Counted from the stretch's first letter, positions 1 to 8,797 are shown. The stretch: DNA of 60,974 nucleotides from Paraburkholderia franconis (GCF_009362735.1 NZ_WHNP01000044.1:1-60974); one strand, 5' to 3'. The notes: a model not told the origin generated them from the letters alone. Numbers and translations: made by a program.

Positions 1-740
1 TGCGCGCGCTCACGGAAGCGTCGCGCGCGCTCGCGTACGTCGCGGCGTCGCACTGCGATTTCGCGCACCGCCATCCCGACGACGCGAAGCGTGCCGAACA
101 CCAGGCGATCTACGAATACCTGGTGCCGATCGTGAAGGGCTGGAGCACGGAGCTGTCGATCGACGTGGCGAGCCTCGGCGTGCAGGTGCACGGCGGCATG
201 GGCTTCATCGAGGAAACGGGCGCGGCGCAGTACTACCGCGACGCGCGCATCCTGCCGATCTATGAGGGCACGACGGCGATCCAGGCGAACGACCTGATCG
301 GCCGCAAGACGGTGCGCGATGGTGGTGCGGTCGCGCAAGCGCTGCTCGCCGAGATCGCGCAGACCGTCGAAGCGCTGAAGCAGCACGATGGCGCGGCGTT
401 CGCGTCGATGCACAGGCATCTGTCGCATGGACATGATGCGTTGCAATCGGTAGTGGCCTTTGTCGTCGCAAACGTGAAGCGCGATCCGAATGCGGTGTTC
501 GCGGGCAGCGTGCCGTATCTGAAGCTCGCGGGCATCGTATTGGGCGGCTGGCAGATGGCGCGTGCGATGCTGGTCGCGCAAGCGAAGCGTGAGGATGATC
601 CGTCGTTCTACGGTGCGAAGATCGCCACCGCGCAGTTCTATGCGGAGCACGTGCTGCCGCAGGCGGTGGCGCTGGAAGCGTCGATCGTCAGCGCGAACGG
701 CGCGGACGGCGTGCTGGCGCTGTCGGAAGATCAGTTCTGA
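1..740 (+). CDS. Acyl-CoA dehydrogenase, C-terminal part (5' end outside window)
   Basis: The reading frame is open from the first bases and continues upstream of the window, so only about the last 245 residues are present. It would oxidise acyl-CoA thioesters to enoyl-CoA with FAD, passing electrons to ETF. The conserved stretch MGGMGFIEETGAAQYYRDAR followed by ILPIYEGTTAIQAND is typical of the acyl-CoA dehydrogenase C-terminal helical domain. The Glu in YEGT is the usual catalytic base position. A further C-terminal domain of about 150 residues follows, as in the large (about 600-residue) acyl-CoA dehydrogenases. Family assignment is firm; chain-length specificity cannot be read. Confidence 0.93.
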   Translation, partial: RALTEASRALAYVAASHCDFAHRHPDDAKRAEHQAIYEYLVPIVKGWSTELSIDVASLGVQVHGGMGFIEETGAAQYYRDARILPIYEGTTAIQANDLIGRKTVRDGGAVAQALLAEIAQTVEALKQHDGAAFASMHRHLSHGHDALQSVVAFVVANVKRDPNAVFAGSVPYLKLAGIVLGGWQMARAMLVAQAKREDDPSFYGAKIATAQFYAEHVLPQAVALEASIVSANGADGVLALSEDQF

Positions 741-900
741 GGACAGGGTACTGACAAGCCCTATCGAAGCGGGCAGCGACATCCAACGCTGCCCGTGATG
801 TTTCACTCAATGCGTAGCGATGCGGACAAGCAACGAAACCGCAATCGCTATCCGCTCCTTCCTTCTTCACCAGCGGCCGCCACGCGGCCCTTCCATCGCG

Positions 901-938
901 TCCCGCACCAACACATCCCGCACCAACACATCCCGCAC
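901..938. repeat. 15-bp tandem repeat, 2.5 copies
   Basis: The unit TCCCGCACCAACACA occurs twice in tandem and is followed by a partial third copy TCCCGCAC. It sits in the gap between the acyl-CoA dehydrogenase and the convergent XRE regulator. No function is apparent; it could vary in copy number by slippage. Confidence 0.7.
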
Positions 939-972
939 GGCATAGCCCGTCGAGCGTCCCGACACGTGCCGC

Positions 973-1323
973 TCACCCCATCTTCCCGCTCAACCCCTTT
1001 AGCCCTTTGATCACGACGAGCAGTGCGCGGCCGTGCTCTTCCGAGCCGTCCCATGCGTCGACGATCGCATTGCGCAGCATCTCGTTGTAGCCCGCTGCCC
1101 GGCCGCTCGCGCGGCGCGGCTCCACGCCGTAGAAACTGCATAGCTTATTGAATGATGCGCTCTTGCGTACACGCTGCCCCTCCGACAGCCGAAGCCGTGA
1201 CACGGTAGGCTGGCTGACTCCAGAAAGCCTCGCGATTTCGCTGGACGAACGCGTATCCGCCAGCAAGCGGCGCATCAGGTCCTGCACGGGAAAATCGCTC
1301 TTCGGGGCTTCCATTCGACGCAT
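973..1323 (-). CDS. Small XRE-type helix-turn-helix protein
   Basis: A 116-residue protein with a helix-turn-helix near the N-terminus: the stretch SSSEIARLSGVSQPTVSRLR (about residues 26-45) is a classic Cro/XRE-like HTH, with the recognition helix around SQPTVSRL. A second start four codons in (MEAPKSDF) is possible. The rest (about 60 residues) has no domain I recognise. It is divergent from the unknown protein beginning at 1395, with 71 bp between the two starts, so it probably regulates itself and that neighbour. The arrangement resembles an accessory regulator/effector pair, but that is inference. Confidence 0.75.
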   Translation of the reverse strand: MRRMEAPKSDFPVQDLMRRLLADTRSSSEIARLSGVSQPTVSRLRLSEGQRVRKSASFNKLCSFYGVEPRRASGRAAGYNEMLRNAIVDAWDGSEEHGRALLVVIKGLKGLSGKMG

Positions 1324-1394
1324 TATATCTATACATTAACGCTTATTGAATTGGCCGATCAATTTTGACGAATGGCCGCCTCCCGAGGAAGTGA

Positions 1395-2213
1395 ATGACA
1401 CTGAAGCACCTACCGCCCACGTTCTGCTGGACCAAGACAGGCCACGAGTCCAGTGAAGATCTGCCTGTCGTCGTCCTTCAAAAGGAATGGGAGCGCAGGC
1501 TGGGCGGCGGGCGTTTTCTGTGGGGCGTCGGGCAGTCGCTGGGCAACAGCGCGCAAGTCGCGGCGCATCGCACGGGCTCGCTGCTCGCGCTTTTTTCGCC
1601 GGCATCGAGCAAGCCCAGACCCGTCGGCCGCAAAAAGGAAGACATGCTGCTGTGGAACGCGTGGATCGACAGCACGGGGCAGGTGCGGCAGCTTCCGCCT
1701 CACGCGTTCATCGTCAGCCGCGCGACGCTGCCTTCCGGGCAGCGCAGGGAACAGCATTACGCGCTGGTGTGCTCTTCGCCGACGGAACTGAGCATGGGCA
1801 CGCGTTTGCGCGTGTACCCGGAACATCTGCGCGGCATGAGCACGGGCAAAGCGCTCGGCGCCGCGCATGGCACGGCCGTGGTCGACTGCATCGCGCGCGC
1901 GGGCAATCTGATTGGCGAGACCGGCAAGACCGGCAAGAGCTATCCGATTGCGCTCGCTATCGAACTCGAAGCGCCGTATTTCGTGCGGCTCACGCAACCC
2001 GGCGTGCTCAAGGCGCGCGATTTCGCGGAGATCAACAAGGCCACCCGCGACGGCGATCTCGCAACGTTCATCGATATGGTCGGGCGTTTGCGCAGCCGGC
2101 CGCCGCAAGAGCGCGTGCGCGGCTTCACGCGCGATCTGTTCGATATGCCGCCCATCGAAGCCATGGCTGCGTTCAGCAACGTGGCACATGCGCAACCGGG
2201 TTTCGCGACATGA
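1395..2213 (+). CDS. Conserved hypothetical protein divergent from XRE regulator
   Basis: A 272-residue cytosolic protein without signal peptide or membrane segment. The N-terminus contains an aromatic and glycine-rich patch (FCWTKTG, then EWERRLGGGRFLWGVGQSLG near residues 31-50) followed by LLALFSPASSKPRP, which looks like a conserved enzyme or ligand-binding core rather than a random frame. I cannot name the family with confidence. Amino-acid composition is normal for this genome. Shared intergenic space with the XRE regulator suggests co-regulation. Function unknown. Confidence 0.7.
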   Translation: MTLKHLPPTFCWTKTGHESSEDLPVVVLQKEWERRLGGGRFLWGVGQSLGNSAQVAAHRTGSLLALFSPASSKPRPVGRKKEDMLLWNAWIDSTGQVRQLPPHAFIVSRATLPSGQRREQHYALVCSSPTELSMGTRLRVYPEHLRGMSTGKALGAAHGTAVVDCIARAGNLIGETGKTGKSYPIALAIELEAPYFVRLTQPGVLKARDFAEINKATRDGDLATFIDMVGRLRSRPPQERVRGFTRDLFDMPPIEAMAAFSNVAHAQPGFAT

Positions 2214-2470
2214 CTGACGTGGACGGTCAGCGAGTGTTTATATTGCATGGAACCTGGGAACACTGAATTTCCAGTGCTCGCGTTAAAAAAGCGCGTGTTG
2301 TTGTATTCCCGCCCTGGCGCTCCGCCGCGAGCGGAGAGAAAATCGGCGTGTCGCGCAATGCGTTGCAACCGCTATCCGTTCAAGTCGCTGGCTCGACCTC
2401 GTAGCTATTGCTGCACCGTAAGCTTGCGCAAGTGAAGTACACGAACCTGAAACGAAACGGAGGAATGCCT

Positions 2471-2701
2471 ATGTCGGCGATCACACATTCGCGGCAGGCT
2501 CAAGCCGCGCAGCGCTTTGTCCAGGCGACACGAAATGTCGATCTTGCGTTTCGCGCCGTGCGCGGCGATCCGGACGACGGCACATCGAATGTCGAGTATG
2601 CAGCCGCCGTCGCGCAACTGGACCGCGCGCTCGACGAGCTTGCGCGTGCTCAGGCGCTGTTCGACTCGGCGGTTCGCCATGACGCGCGGCGGCGCAATTG
2701 A
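2471..2701 (+). CDS. Small hypothetical protein
   Basis: A 76-residue protein starting MSAITHSRQA. The start was chosen because GGAGG at 2459-2463 lies seven bases upstream; the ATG at 2465 is too close to it. The sequence is Ala/Arg-rich and predicted all-helical (AAVAQLDRALDELARAQALFDSAV), with no cysteine, signal peptide or membrane segment. No family recognised. It precedes the H-NS-like gene at 2771 by 69 bases and may be cotranscribed with it. Confidence 0.6.
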   Translation: MSAITHSRQAQAAQRFVQATRNVDLAFRAVRGDPDDGTSNVEYAAAVAQLDRALDELARAQALFDSAVRHDARRRN

Positions 2702-2770
2702 GTTCGTCACGCATGGCTACGCCCGTACGAATGGATCGTTGAACCCATCACCTTTCGAATCGCGCGAGCA

Positions 2771-3031
2771 ATGTCTACATCAATCGCAAAACTCGACGGC
2801 CAGGCCAGAGAGCGCCTGATCGCGTGGATACGGCACAAGATGACCGAGTTCGGCATCACCGTCGACGCGATCGAGCGGTCGCTTGCCGAAGACCAAAAGT
2901 CGGCGCGCGCGATACGCTATCAGGACGCGCTCGGGCATGTCTGGGACGGCCAGGGTGACTTGCCCGACTGGCTGCGCCGCGCTGTAGCATCGGGCCAAAG
3001 CATCGACTTTTTCCGCTGCGAGCAGGGCTAG
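2771..3031 (+). CDS. Small H-NS-like nucleoid-associated protein (paralogue A)
   Basis: An 86-residue protein with a short helical N-terminal part (ERLIAWIRHKMTEFGITVDAIERSL) and a C-terminal segment YQDALGHVWDGQGDLPDWL that matches the layout of the H-NS DNA-binding motif (YrDp.tG.tWsGrGr.P.Wl). In H-NS proteins this loop inserts into AT-rich minor groove. Here the usual Arg residues of the GRGR core are replaced (GQGDLP), so DNA binding may be altered. A close paralogue is encoded at 33583-33837. The stop codon TAG overlaps the stop of the convergent MFS gene by three bases. Confidence 0.75.
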   Translation: MSTSIAKLDGQARERLIAWIRHKMTEFGITVDAIERSLAEDQKSARAIRYQDALGHVWDGQGDLPDWLRRAVASGQSIDFFRCEQG

Positions 3032-4404
3032 ACGGAACGATTCACTGATCCCGACGCGCGCAGGCTGCGCAGCGTCAGCAGAACGAGCACGCCCATCACG
3101 AGGGCCGTGAACAGATAGAGGCCGGCAGGGCCCGCGATGGCCATCATCGCGGATGCGAGCGTCGGGCCGCCGCTCGCGCCGAACGAAAAGATCAGCAGCA
3201 GGGCGGCGCTCACGGCGATCCGCTCGTCGGCGGGAATGCAGTCGTTCACATACGACGCGACGACGCCATACATCGAAAACGCGACGGCAACGTGCAGATA
3301 ACCGAGTGCCTCGATCAGCACGCCGTCGCGCAGCACGAACAGCAGGACGCTCAACGTTCCGGCGCTCACGGCGAGACTGAGCAGGACCTTGCGCCGGTCG
3401 AACCGATCGGCGATACGCGCGACGGGCCATTGCGGCACGAGCGCCGCGAGCAGCGCAAAGCCCATGAAGTGCGATACGTCCGGCACGGAATAGCCGACGC
3501 GCCGCATGAACACCGGCTGCATCGTATAGAACGCGCTGTTCAGCAGCCCGGCCGCAAGACATGCGACCACGCCGAGCGGCGCCCAGCGATAGATCGTCCG
3601 CAGCCCCGACAGGCCGCGCGCGAGACGCGAGCCGTAGGGCGCGCCGTGAGCATCGTGAGCGATGGCGGGCGCGGGCGCCGTGCCCGCGAGCGCGACTGGA
3701 ATCAGCGATGCCGCAAACAGGGCGCTGACGGCGCTGAAGAGTTCGAAGCCCGCCGGGTCGGCGAGGCCGATCAGAAACTGGCCCGTGCCGACGCCGAGAT
3801 AGTTCGTGATCAGATACGCGGAGAACACACGTCCGCGCTGCGCGTTGCTCGCAACCTGATGCAGCCAGCTTTCTATCACCGTGAAGATGCCGACCAGACA
3901 GAAGCCCGTGATGAAGCGCAGCGCGGCCCAGGTCGCGGCGCTGCTCCACACGGCATAGCCGAGCGCGCAGCACGCCGATGCCGCGGCGAACGTGACGAAC
4001 GCGCGATGATGGCCGACGCGCCCGATCAGCGAGCCGCCATACACGGCGCCCAGCATGAAGCCGACGTAGTACGCGGACTGCACGACACCGACGACGATCG
4101 ACGGTGCCTGTTGCTGGATGAGCCGCAGCGAGATCAGCGTGCCGAGCAGGCCATTGCCTGTGATCAGGATCGCGTAGCCGAGCAGCAGGATCGCGGTGGA
4201 GCGCAGGCTGCTGACGGGAGGCAGCGGCGCGGGGACGGGTGCAGGAATCGGTTCGTGCGCGGGCTCATGCGCGGGCTCATGAACGGGCGCAACCCGCGCG
4301 TTCGACGAAGGACCGCTTTCGATGAAATCGGCGCGCGGCTGCGCATCCGGCAGAGAGAATGCGCCGCACGGCTGGCTGGCCGCCGATTCGTGTGCCTGTT
4401 TCAT
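3028..4404 (-). CDS. MFS transporter (YcaD-like)
   Basis: A 458-residue inner-membrane protein with about 12 hydrophobic segments. Family features include the segment ending in GRVGHHRAFV after helix 2 and the ARIADRFDRRKVL loop after helix 8, both at the expected MFS loop 2-3 and loop 8-9 positions. The cytoplasmic N-terminus is unusually long (about 70 residues) and contains a PAHEPAHEPIPAPVPAP low-complexity stretch. ATG at 4404 was chosen over an upstream TTG. Substrate cannot be read from sequence. Convergent with the H-NS-like gene and divergent from the alpha/beta hydrolase (264 bp apart). Confidence 0.88.
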   Translation of the reverse strand: MKQAHESAASQPCGAFSLPDAQPRADFIESGPSSNARVAPVHEPAHEPAHEPIPAPVPAPLPPVSSLRSTAILLLGYAILITGNGLLGTLISLRLIQQQAPSIVVGVVQSAYYVGFMLGAVYGGSLIGRVGHHRAFVTFAAASACCALGYAVWSSAATWAALRFITGFCLVGIFTVIESWLHQVASNAQRGRVFSAYLITNYLGVGTGQFLIGLADPAGFELFSAVSALFAASLIPVALAGTAPAPAIAHDAHGAPYGSRLARGLSGLRTIYRWAPLGVVACLAAGLLNSAFYTMQPVFMRRVGYSVPDVSHFMGFALLAALVPQWPVARIADRFDRRKVLLSLAVSAGTLSVLLFVLRDGVLIEALGYLHVAVAFSMYGVVASYVNDCIPADERIAVSAALLLIFSFGASGGPTLASAMMAIAGPAGLYLFTALVMGVLVLLTLRSLRASGSVNRSV

Positions 4405-4668
4405 CGTGCTCAATCTCGTTCGTCTTTCGCGGCACCCGGATCGCGACGTTTTACGGGCTTTTTACGGCTTTCTCTCGTCGAATGTAGCGGGCGCGTGCGT
4501 CGCCGGCATGGCACGAATCCGACATCGGTTTGCGGTAAAACGACTTCTCTTTCGCGTTGGTCTTTCACGAGGCGCATGCGTGCGGCCGTCAGCGCATTTC
4601 GCGCGGCGGCGCTACCATGAACGCTCGCTGCGTTGTCGCCGTCAGCGCTTGATGCGGAGCCGCCGATC

Positions 4669-5559
4669 ATGCTGAAGCACGTGAACACCGAACTGCTGGA
4701 CATCGCCTATGAAGAAACGGGCGATTCGCAAGGCTGGCCTGTCGTGCTGTCGCACGGTTTCCCGTACGACATCTGTGCGTACGACGAGGTCGCGCCGCTG
4801 CTGGCCGCGCAGGGCGCGCGCGTGATCGTGCCGTATCTGCGAGGCTACGGGCCCACGCGCTTTCTTTCCGCCGACACGCCGCGCTCCGGCCAGCAGGCCG
4901 CGCTCGCCGCCGATCTGCTCGCACTGCTCGACGCGCTGCATATCGAGCGCGCGCTGCTCGGCGGCTACGACTGGGGCGGCCGCGCCGGCTGCATCGTCGC
5001 GGCGCTGTATCCGCAGCGCGTGCAGGGGCTCGTGACCGTCAACGGCTACAACATCCAGGACATCGCGGCGTCGGGCAAGCCCGCGCCGCCCGAGAACGAG
5101 CAGCGCCACTGGTATCAATACTACTTTCACGGCGAGCGCGGCCGCGCGGGGCTCGCCGAAAACCGGCGCGCGCTGTGCCGCCTGCTGTGGACGCTCTGGT
5201 CGCCCACATGGCGTTTCGACGATGCATGCTACGAACGCACGGCTGCATCGTTCGATCACGCCGATTTCGTCGATGTCGTGATTCATTCGTACCGCCATCG
5301 CTATGCGCTCGTCGAAGGCGACCCGCGTTACGACGACATCGAGCGGCGGCTCGCCGCGCAACCGCCCATCAGCGTGCCGTCGATTTCACTCGACGGCAGC
5401 GTCGACGGCGTGATGCCCATCGGCGGCACCGCGCATCATGCGCCGCATTTCACGGGGCCTTACGAATATCGCGTGATCGGGAATGCCGGACACAACTTGC
5501 CGCAGGAAGCGCCCGCCGCATTCGCCGACGCGCTGCTCGACGTACGCACGCGCACCTGA
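4669..5559 (+). CDS. Alpha/beta-hydrolase, Asp-nucleophile type (epoxide hydrolase or dehalogenase-like)
   Basis: A 296-residue cytosolic hydrolase. HGFPYD near residue 28 gives the oxyanion-hole HG motif; the nucleophile elbow is GYDWGG, so the nucleophile is Asp rather than Ser, as in soluble epoxide hydrolases, haloalkane dehalogenases and fluoroacetate dehalogenases. The catalytic His is in GNAGHNLP near the C-terminus and the acid is probably in SLDGSVDGV. ATG at 4669 is preceded by GGAG ten bases upstream; the in-frame TTG at 4633 is less likely. The natural substrate is unknown. Confidence 0.87.
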   Translation: MLKHVNTELLDIAYEETGDSQGWPVVLSHGFPYDICAYDEVAPLLAAQGARVIVPYLRGYGPTRFLSADTPRSGQQAALAADLLALLDALHIERALLGGYDWGGRAGCIVAALYPQRVQGLVTVNGYNIQDIAASGKPAPPENEQRHWYQYYFHGERGRAGLAENRRALCRLLWTLWSPTWRFDDACYERTAASFDHADFVDVVIHSYRHRYALVEGDPRYDDIERRLAAQPPISVPSISLDGSVDGVMPIGGTAHHAPHFTGPYEYRVIGNAGHNLPQEAPAAFADALLDVRTRT

Positions 5560-5652
5560 TTAGAAGCGTCTTTGCATGTTCGACGACGATCCGTCCTTGC
5601 ACGCCATGTGGTAACTTTTGACGGTTCAAATCCATTCAAAAGAGCGTTGCTT

Positions 5653-6540
5653 ATGAAAGTTGCGGTAATGGGCGCGGGCGCAGTGGGCTGCTATTACGGC
5701 GGGATGCTGGCGCGCGCGGGACATGAAGTGGTATTGATCGGACGCCCTCAGCATGTCGACGCGATTGCGCGTCGCGGCCTTCGGCTCGAAACGCAGGCAT
5801 TCGACGAGCACATCCCTCTCGCCGCCAGTACGAACGCGAGTGCCGTGCAGGGCGCGAAGCTCGTGCTGTTCTGCGTGAAGTCCACCGACACCCATAGCGC
5901 CGCTGTCGCAATCAAGCCCTTTCTCGCGCCCGATACGCTGGTTCTCTCGCTGCAAAACGGCGTCGAGAATGCCGACGAAGTGCGCAGCGTCGTGCCGCAG
6001 GAAGTGGCCGCGGCTGTCGTCTATGTCGCGACTGAAATGGCGGGACCGGGGCATGCCCGTCATCATGGGCGCGGCGAGCTGGTGATCGAGCCGTCGCAGG
6101 CAGGCGCGGAAGTCGTGCAGGCGCTGATCGCGGCGGGCGTGCCGACGGAGATCTCCGACAACGTGCGCGGCGCGCTATGGGCAAAGCTGATTCTGAACTG
6201 CGCGTACAACGCGCTGTCGGCGATCACGCAGTTGCCTTATGGCCAGCTCGTGCAGGGCGAGGGCGTGAAGGCCGTGATGCGCGACATCGTCGACGAATGT
6301 CTTGCCGTTGCGAAGGCGGACGGTATCACCGTTCCCGGTGACGTCGACGCGGCCGTGCGCATGATCGCGGAGACGATGCCAAGGCAATATTCGTCGACGG
6401 CGCAGGACCTGTCGCGCGGCAAGCGCAGCGAGATCGACCATCTGAACGGGCTGATCGTGCGGCGCGGCGAAGCGCTCGGCGTGGCCACGCCGTCGAACCG
6501 GCTGTTGCATACGCTCGTCAAGCTGATCGAGAGCAAGTAG
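5653..6540 (+). CDS. panE: 2-dehydropantoate 2-reductase (ketopantoate reductase)
   Basis: A 295-residue NADPH-dependent enzyme that reduces ketopantoate to pantoate for pantothenate and coenzyme A synthesis. The N-terminus carries the Rossmann motif MGAGAVGCYYG. The catalytic Lys lies in WAKLILNCAYNALSA, and the conserved SSTAQDLSRGKRSEIDHLNG block near residue 245 holds the Ser and Glu/Asp that bind substrate. Length matches the family. Many genomes hold several PanE-like paralogues acting on other 2-oxo acids, so the exact substrate is not certain. ATG at 5653 begins directly with the dinucleotide fold. Confidence 0.9.
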   Translation: MKVAVMGAGAVGCYYGGMLARAGHEVVLIGRPQHVDAIARRGLRLETQAFDEHIPLAASTNASAVQGAKLVLFCVKSTDTHSAAVAIKPFLAPDTLVLSLQNGVENADEVRSVVPQEVAAAVVYVATEMAGPGHARHHGRGELVIEPSQAGAEVVQALIAAGVPTEISDNVRGALWAKLILNCAYNALSAITQLPYGQLVQGEGVKAVMRDIVDECLAVAKADGITVPGDVDAAVRMIAETMPRQYSSTAQDLSRGKRSEIDHLNGLIVRRGEALGVATPSNRLLHTLVKLIESK

Positions 6541-6589
6541 CGTGGCGTTCAGCGTTCACGATGCCTGCGCGCGTGGGGGCGTTCATGTG

Positions 6590-6940
6590 TTAGCGATGCG
6601 CAAGAATGTTCACGAGCTTGCCGAACGGATCGCGCACATAAAAGCGCCGCACGCCCCAAGGCTCGTCGACGGGACCGTATTCGATTGCGAAGCCTGCTGC
6701 CTTCATCGCGCTGAATGCCGCGTCCACGTCATCGACTTCGATTGAAATATCGGGCACGGGCGTGCCCGAACCGCCTTCCTGCGCGAAGCTGATTTGCACG
6801 GTCATCGACTGGTCCGAACCGTAGGTGCGAATCCAGCCGAGATCCATCAGCAAGTCGAGGCCGAGAATGTCGTGATAGAAGCGCTGCGCCTGGGCCGTGT
6901 TCTTGACCTCGACGTTCGAGACGATCCGGTTGACTTTCAT
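6590..6940 (-). CDS. VOC (glyoxalase/bleomycin-resistance-like) family protein
   Basis: A 116-residue single VOC module: KNTAQAQRFYHDILGLDLL in the first beta-alpha-beta-beta-beta unit and EVDDVDAAFSAMKAAGF in the second, ending WGVRRFYVRDPFGKLVNILAH. The positions that normally carry metal ligands look unusual: the N-terminal ligand is not His, and the C-terminal Glu of the common NxxEL motif is replaced (LVNIL). It may therefore be a metal-independent binder rather than a glyoxalase. It lies 22 bases downstream of the glutathione transferase gene and is probably cotranscribed with it under the TetR regulator. Confidence 0.85.
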   Translation of the reverse strand: MKVNRIVSNVEVKNTAQAQRFYHDILGLDLLMDLGWIRTYGSDQSMTVQISFAQEGGSGTPVPDISIEVDDVDAAFSAMKAAGFAIEYGPVDEPWGVRRFYVRDPFGKLVNILAHR

Positions 6941-6962
6941 CGCTCAAGCCTCACGTGGCCCG

Positions 6963-7592
6963 CTATTGCTGGGCCTGTTCTTCACGAAACAACGCCATCT
7001 CTTCCGATAGCGCTCTCGCTACGTGCGGGCGCGAGACGATGCGCTGGAAATACGCATCGACAGCCGGCCATTGCGCGAGATCGACGCCGCAATACTTCGC
7101 CCAGTTCAGTACGGTCGTCAGATACGCATCGGCGACGCTGAAACGATCGACCAGGTACTCGTGTGCCGCGAGATGCGTCTGCAACAGATCGAAACGCCGC
7201 TCGAGCTTCTGCCGCGCGTATTCCGCTGCTTCAGGCGGCGCGGCGGGATCGAGCACCGGCACGAAGACACCCTTGTGCAATTCCGTGCTGATAAAGCCGA
7301 GCCATTGCTGCAGTTGCGCGCGCTCGGGTGTGCCAGGTGAAGGTGCGAGCCCTGCGGCGGGATACCGGTCGGCGACGTAGGGCAGGATAGCCGTGTTTTC
7401 CGTCAACAGCCAGCCTTCGTCGGTGCGCAATACGGGCACCTGGCCGAGTGCATTGATCGCATAGAAATCGGAACCGTCGCGCAGCTTCTTCTTTTTCGTG
7501 TCGACCTGAATGAACCCGGCTGGTGCGCCGGCTTCGTAAAACGTGATGCGCGTAGCCATCGAGCACGCGAGCGGAGAAAAATACAGATCCAT
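6963..7592 (-). CDS. Glutathione S-transferase, beta class
   Basis: A 209-residue enzyme. The N-terminal thioredoxin fold begins MDLYFSPLACSMATRITFYE with Cys10, the hallmark residue of bacterial beta-class GSTs. GQVPVL contains the cis-Pro that contacts glutathione, and LTENTAILPYV provides the gamma-glutamyl binding site. The C-terminal half is the all-helical GST domain. ATG at 7592 has AGGAG (complement of 7601-7605) about eight bases upstream. Divergent from a TetR regulator, with a strong palindrome in the 71-bp gap, so it is probably induced by an electrophile or drug. Confidence 0.93.
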   Translation of the reverse strand: MDLYFSPLACSMATRITFYEAGAPAGFIQVDTKKKKLRDGSDFYAINALGQVPVLRTDEGWLLTENTAILPYVADRYPAAGLAPSPGTPERAQLQQWLGFISTELHKGVFVPVLDPAAPPEAAEYARQKLERRFDLLQTHLAAHEYLVDRFSVADAYLTTVLNWAKYCGVDLAQWPAVDAYFQRIVSRPHVARALSEEMALFREEQAQQ

Positions 7593-7618
7593 GGCGACGT
7601 CTCCTGATCGTTGGATTG

Positions 7619-7642
7619 TTTTTGTACTATAGTGAACAAAAA
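7619..7642. promoter_or_regulatory. Palindromic candidate operator between GST and TetR genes
   Basis: Arms TTTTTGT (7619-7625) and ACAAAAA (7636-7642) are perfect reverse complements, around a TATA-containing core. It sits between the divergent GST and TetR starts, the usual place for a TetR-family operator controlling both genes. Binding itself is inferred from position and symmetry. Confidence 0.6.
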
Positions 7643-7663
7643 TCGACGGTGTCAAATATTTCT

Positions 7664-8356
7664 ATGCGAGACAGTACAAAAAACGAAAAACGCACGCGCG
7701 GCCGGCCACGCGCTTACGACGCAGACGAAGCGCTGAGCAATGCCACGGACGCGTTCTGGCTGAACGGCTATTCGGGCACGTCGCTCGACGCGCTGAGCGA
7801 GGCGACGGGCATGAACCGCCCGAGCCTTTATGGTGCGTTCGGGGACAAGCATGCGCTCTACCTGAGCACGCTGGACCGCTATGTCGAAGCGGGTGTGCAG
7901 GCAATGGAAGCTGCATTGAGCGACGACATTCCGTTGGCGCGAGCATTGCTACGCGTCTATGACGGAGCGCTCGCGCTTTACTTGCCAGCGGGCGGCGCGC
8001 CGCGTGGCTGCTTTCTGATCGGCACGGCGGTTGTCGAATCGAAAGTCGATGAAGAAGTGCGCACCCGATTGACGCAAGGACTCAAATCGTTTGATCGTGC
8101 ATTCGAAAAGCGCATACGGCGCGCGCAAGCTGACGGAGAACTTTCTGCCAATGCGGATGCGGTCGTTTTGGCGCGCGTCGCGTCAGCGATCATGCATAGC
8201 CTCGCGTTGCGTTCGCGCGCTGGCGATTCGCGGGCCTCGCTGCGCGCAACGGCGGCAGAAGGAGTCGCGTTGATTTGCGGCGCGTGTAACGAGAGCACGC
8301 CGAAATCTTCCAAAGGCGTATCTGTTACGCGCACGGTAAAGTCCGCAAGGAAATAG
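7664..8356 (+). CDS. TetR/AcrR-family transcriptional regulator
   Basis: A 230-residue repressor. The N-terminus has the typical RTRGRPRAYDADEAL lead-in, then a TetR HTH: YSGTSLDALSEATGMNRPSLYGAFGDKHALY (about residues 35-65), with the conserved GMNRPSLYGAFGDK core. The C-terminal half is helical and ligand-binding (PRGCFLIGTAVVES is typical of the YxaF/AcrR_C subgroup). ATG at 7664 was chosen over the TTG at 7616 because it directly precedes the TetR arm. Divergent from GST and VOC genes, which it most likely represses through the palindrome at 7619-7642. Confidence 0.92.
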   Translation: MRDSTKNEKRTRGRPRAYDADEALSNATDAFWLNGYSGTSLDALSEATGMNRPSLYGAFGDKHALYLSTLDRYVEAGVQAMEAALSDDIPLARALLRVYDGALALYLPAGGAPRGCFLIGTAVVESKVDEEVRTRLTQGLKSFDRAFEKRIRRAQADGELSANADAVVLARVASAIMHSLALRSRAGDSRASLRATAAEGVALICGACNESTPKSSKGVSVTRTVKSARK

Positions 8357-8458
8357 ACGATGCGCGTCGATTAGCGCGTTTCATGCTCCTTTCATCGCGT
8401 CCAACTGGTACAGGGTTTGCGCAACAACACTTGTACTAGCTACGCGATGGAGGGAGTC

Positions 8459-8797
8459 ATGAAACTCGTCAAGCATGTCGCTATTCTTGCAGCCGTGACA
8501 GGTATTTCCGCTGCGGCTTACGCGCAAACAGCCGTCCAGCAGAATCAGCCGCTTACTCGCGGCGAAGTGAAACAGGACCTGAGAGACGTCGAAAGCGAGG
8601 GCTATCGTCCGGGCGATGGCGACCGCACCGACTATCCGCAAAACGCGCAGGCAGCCGAACGCCGTCTGTCGAAACAGCAGGGCCAGACGGAAGGCTATGG
8701 CGGCGTGATGAATGGCACGACAGCGTCGGGCATGGCGCTGCAGCTGATGGACCACCGTAACAACGACGGTACGAAGGGCGTCTATTTCGGCCAGTAA
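8459..8797 (+). CDS. DUF4148 family secreted protein
   Basis: A 112-residue protein with a clear Sec signal peptide (MKLVKHVAILAAVTGISAAAYA, cleavage before QTAVQQ). The mature part follows the DUF4148 pattern: LTRGEVKQDLRDVESEGY, then YPQNAQAAERRL. This family is abundant in Burkholderiaceae as small periplasmic proteins of unknown role. GGAGGGAG lies just upstream of ATG at 8459, a strong ribosome-binding site, so the in-frame TTG at 8417 is unlikely to be used. Monocistronic. Confidence 0.88.
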   Translation: MKLVKHVAILAAVTGISAAAYAQTAVQQNQPLTRGEVKQDLRDVESEGYRPGDGDRTDYPQNAQAAERRLSKQQGQTEGYGGVMNGTTASGMALQLMDHRNNDGTKGVYFGQ

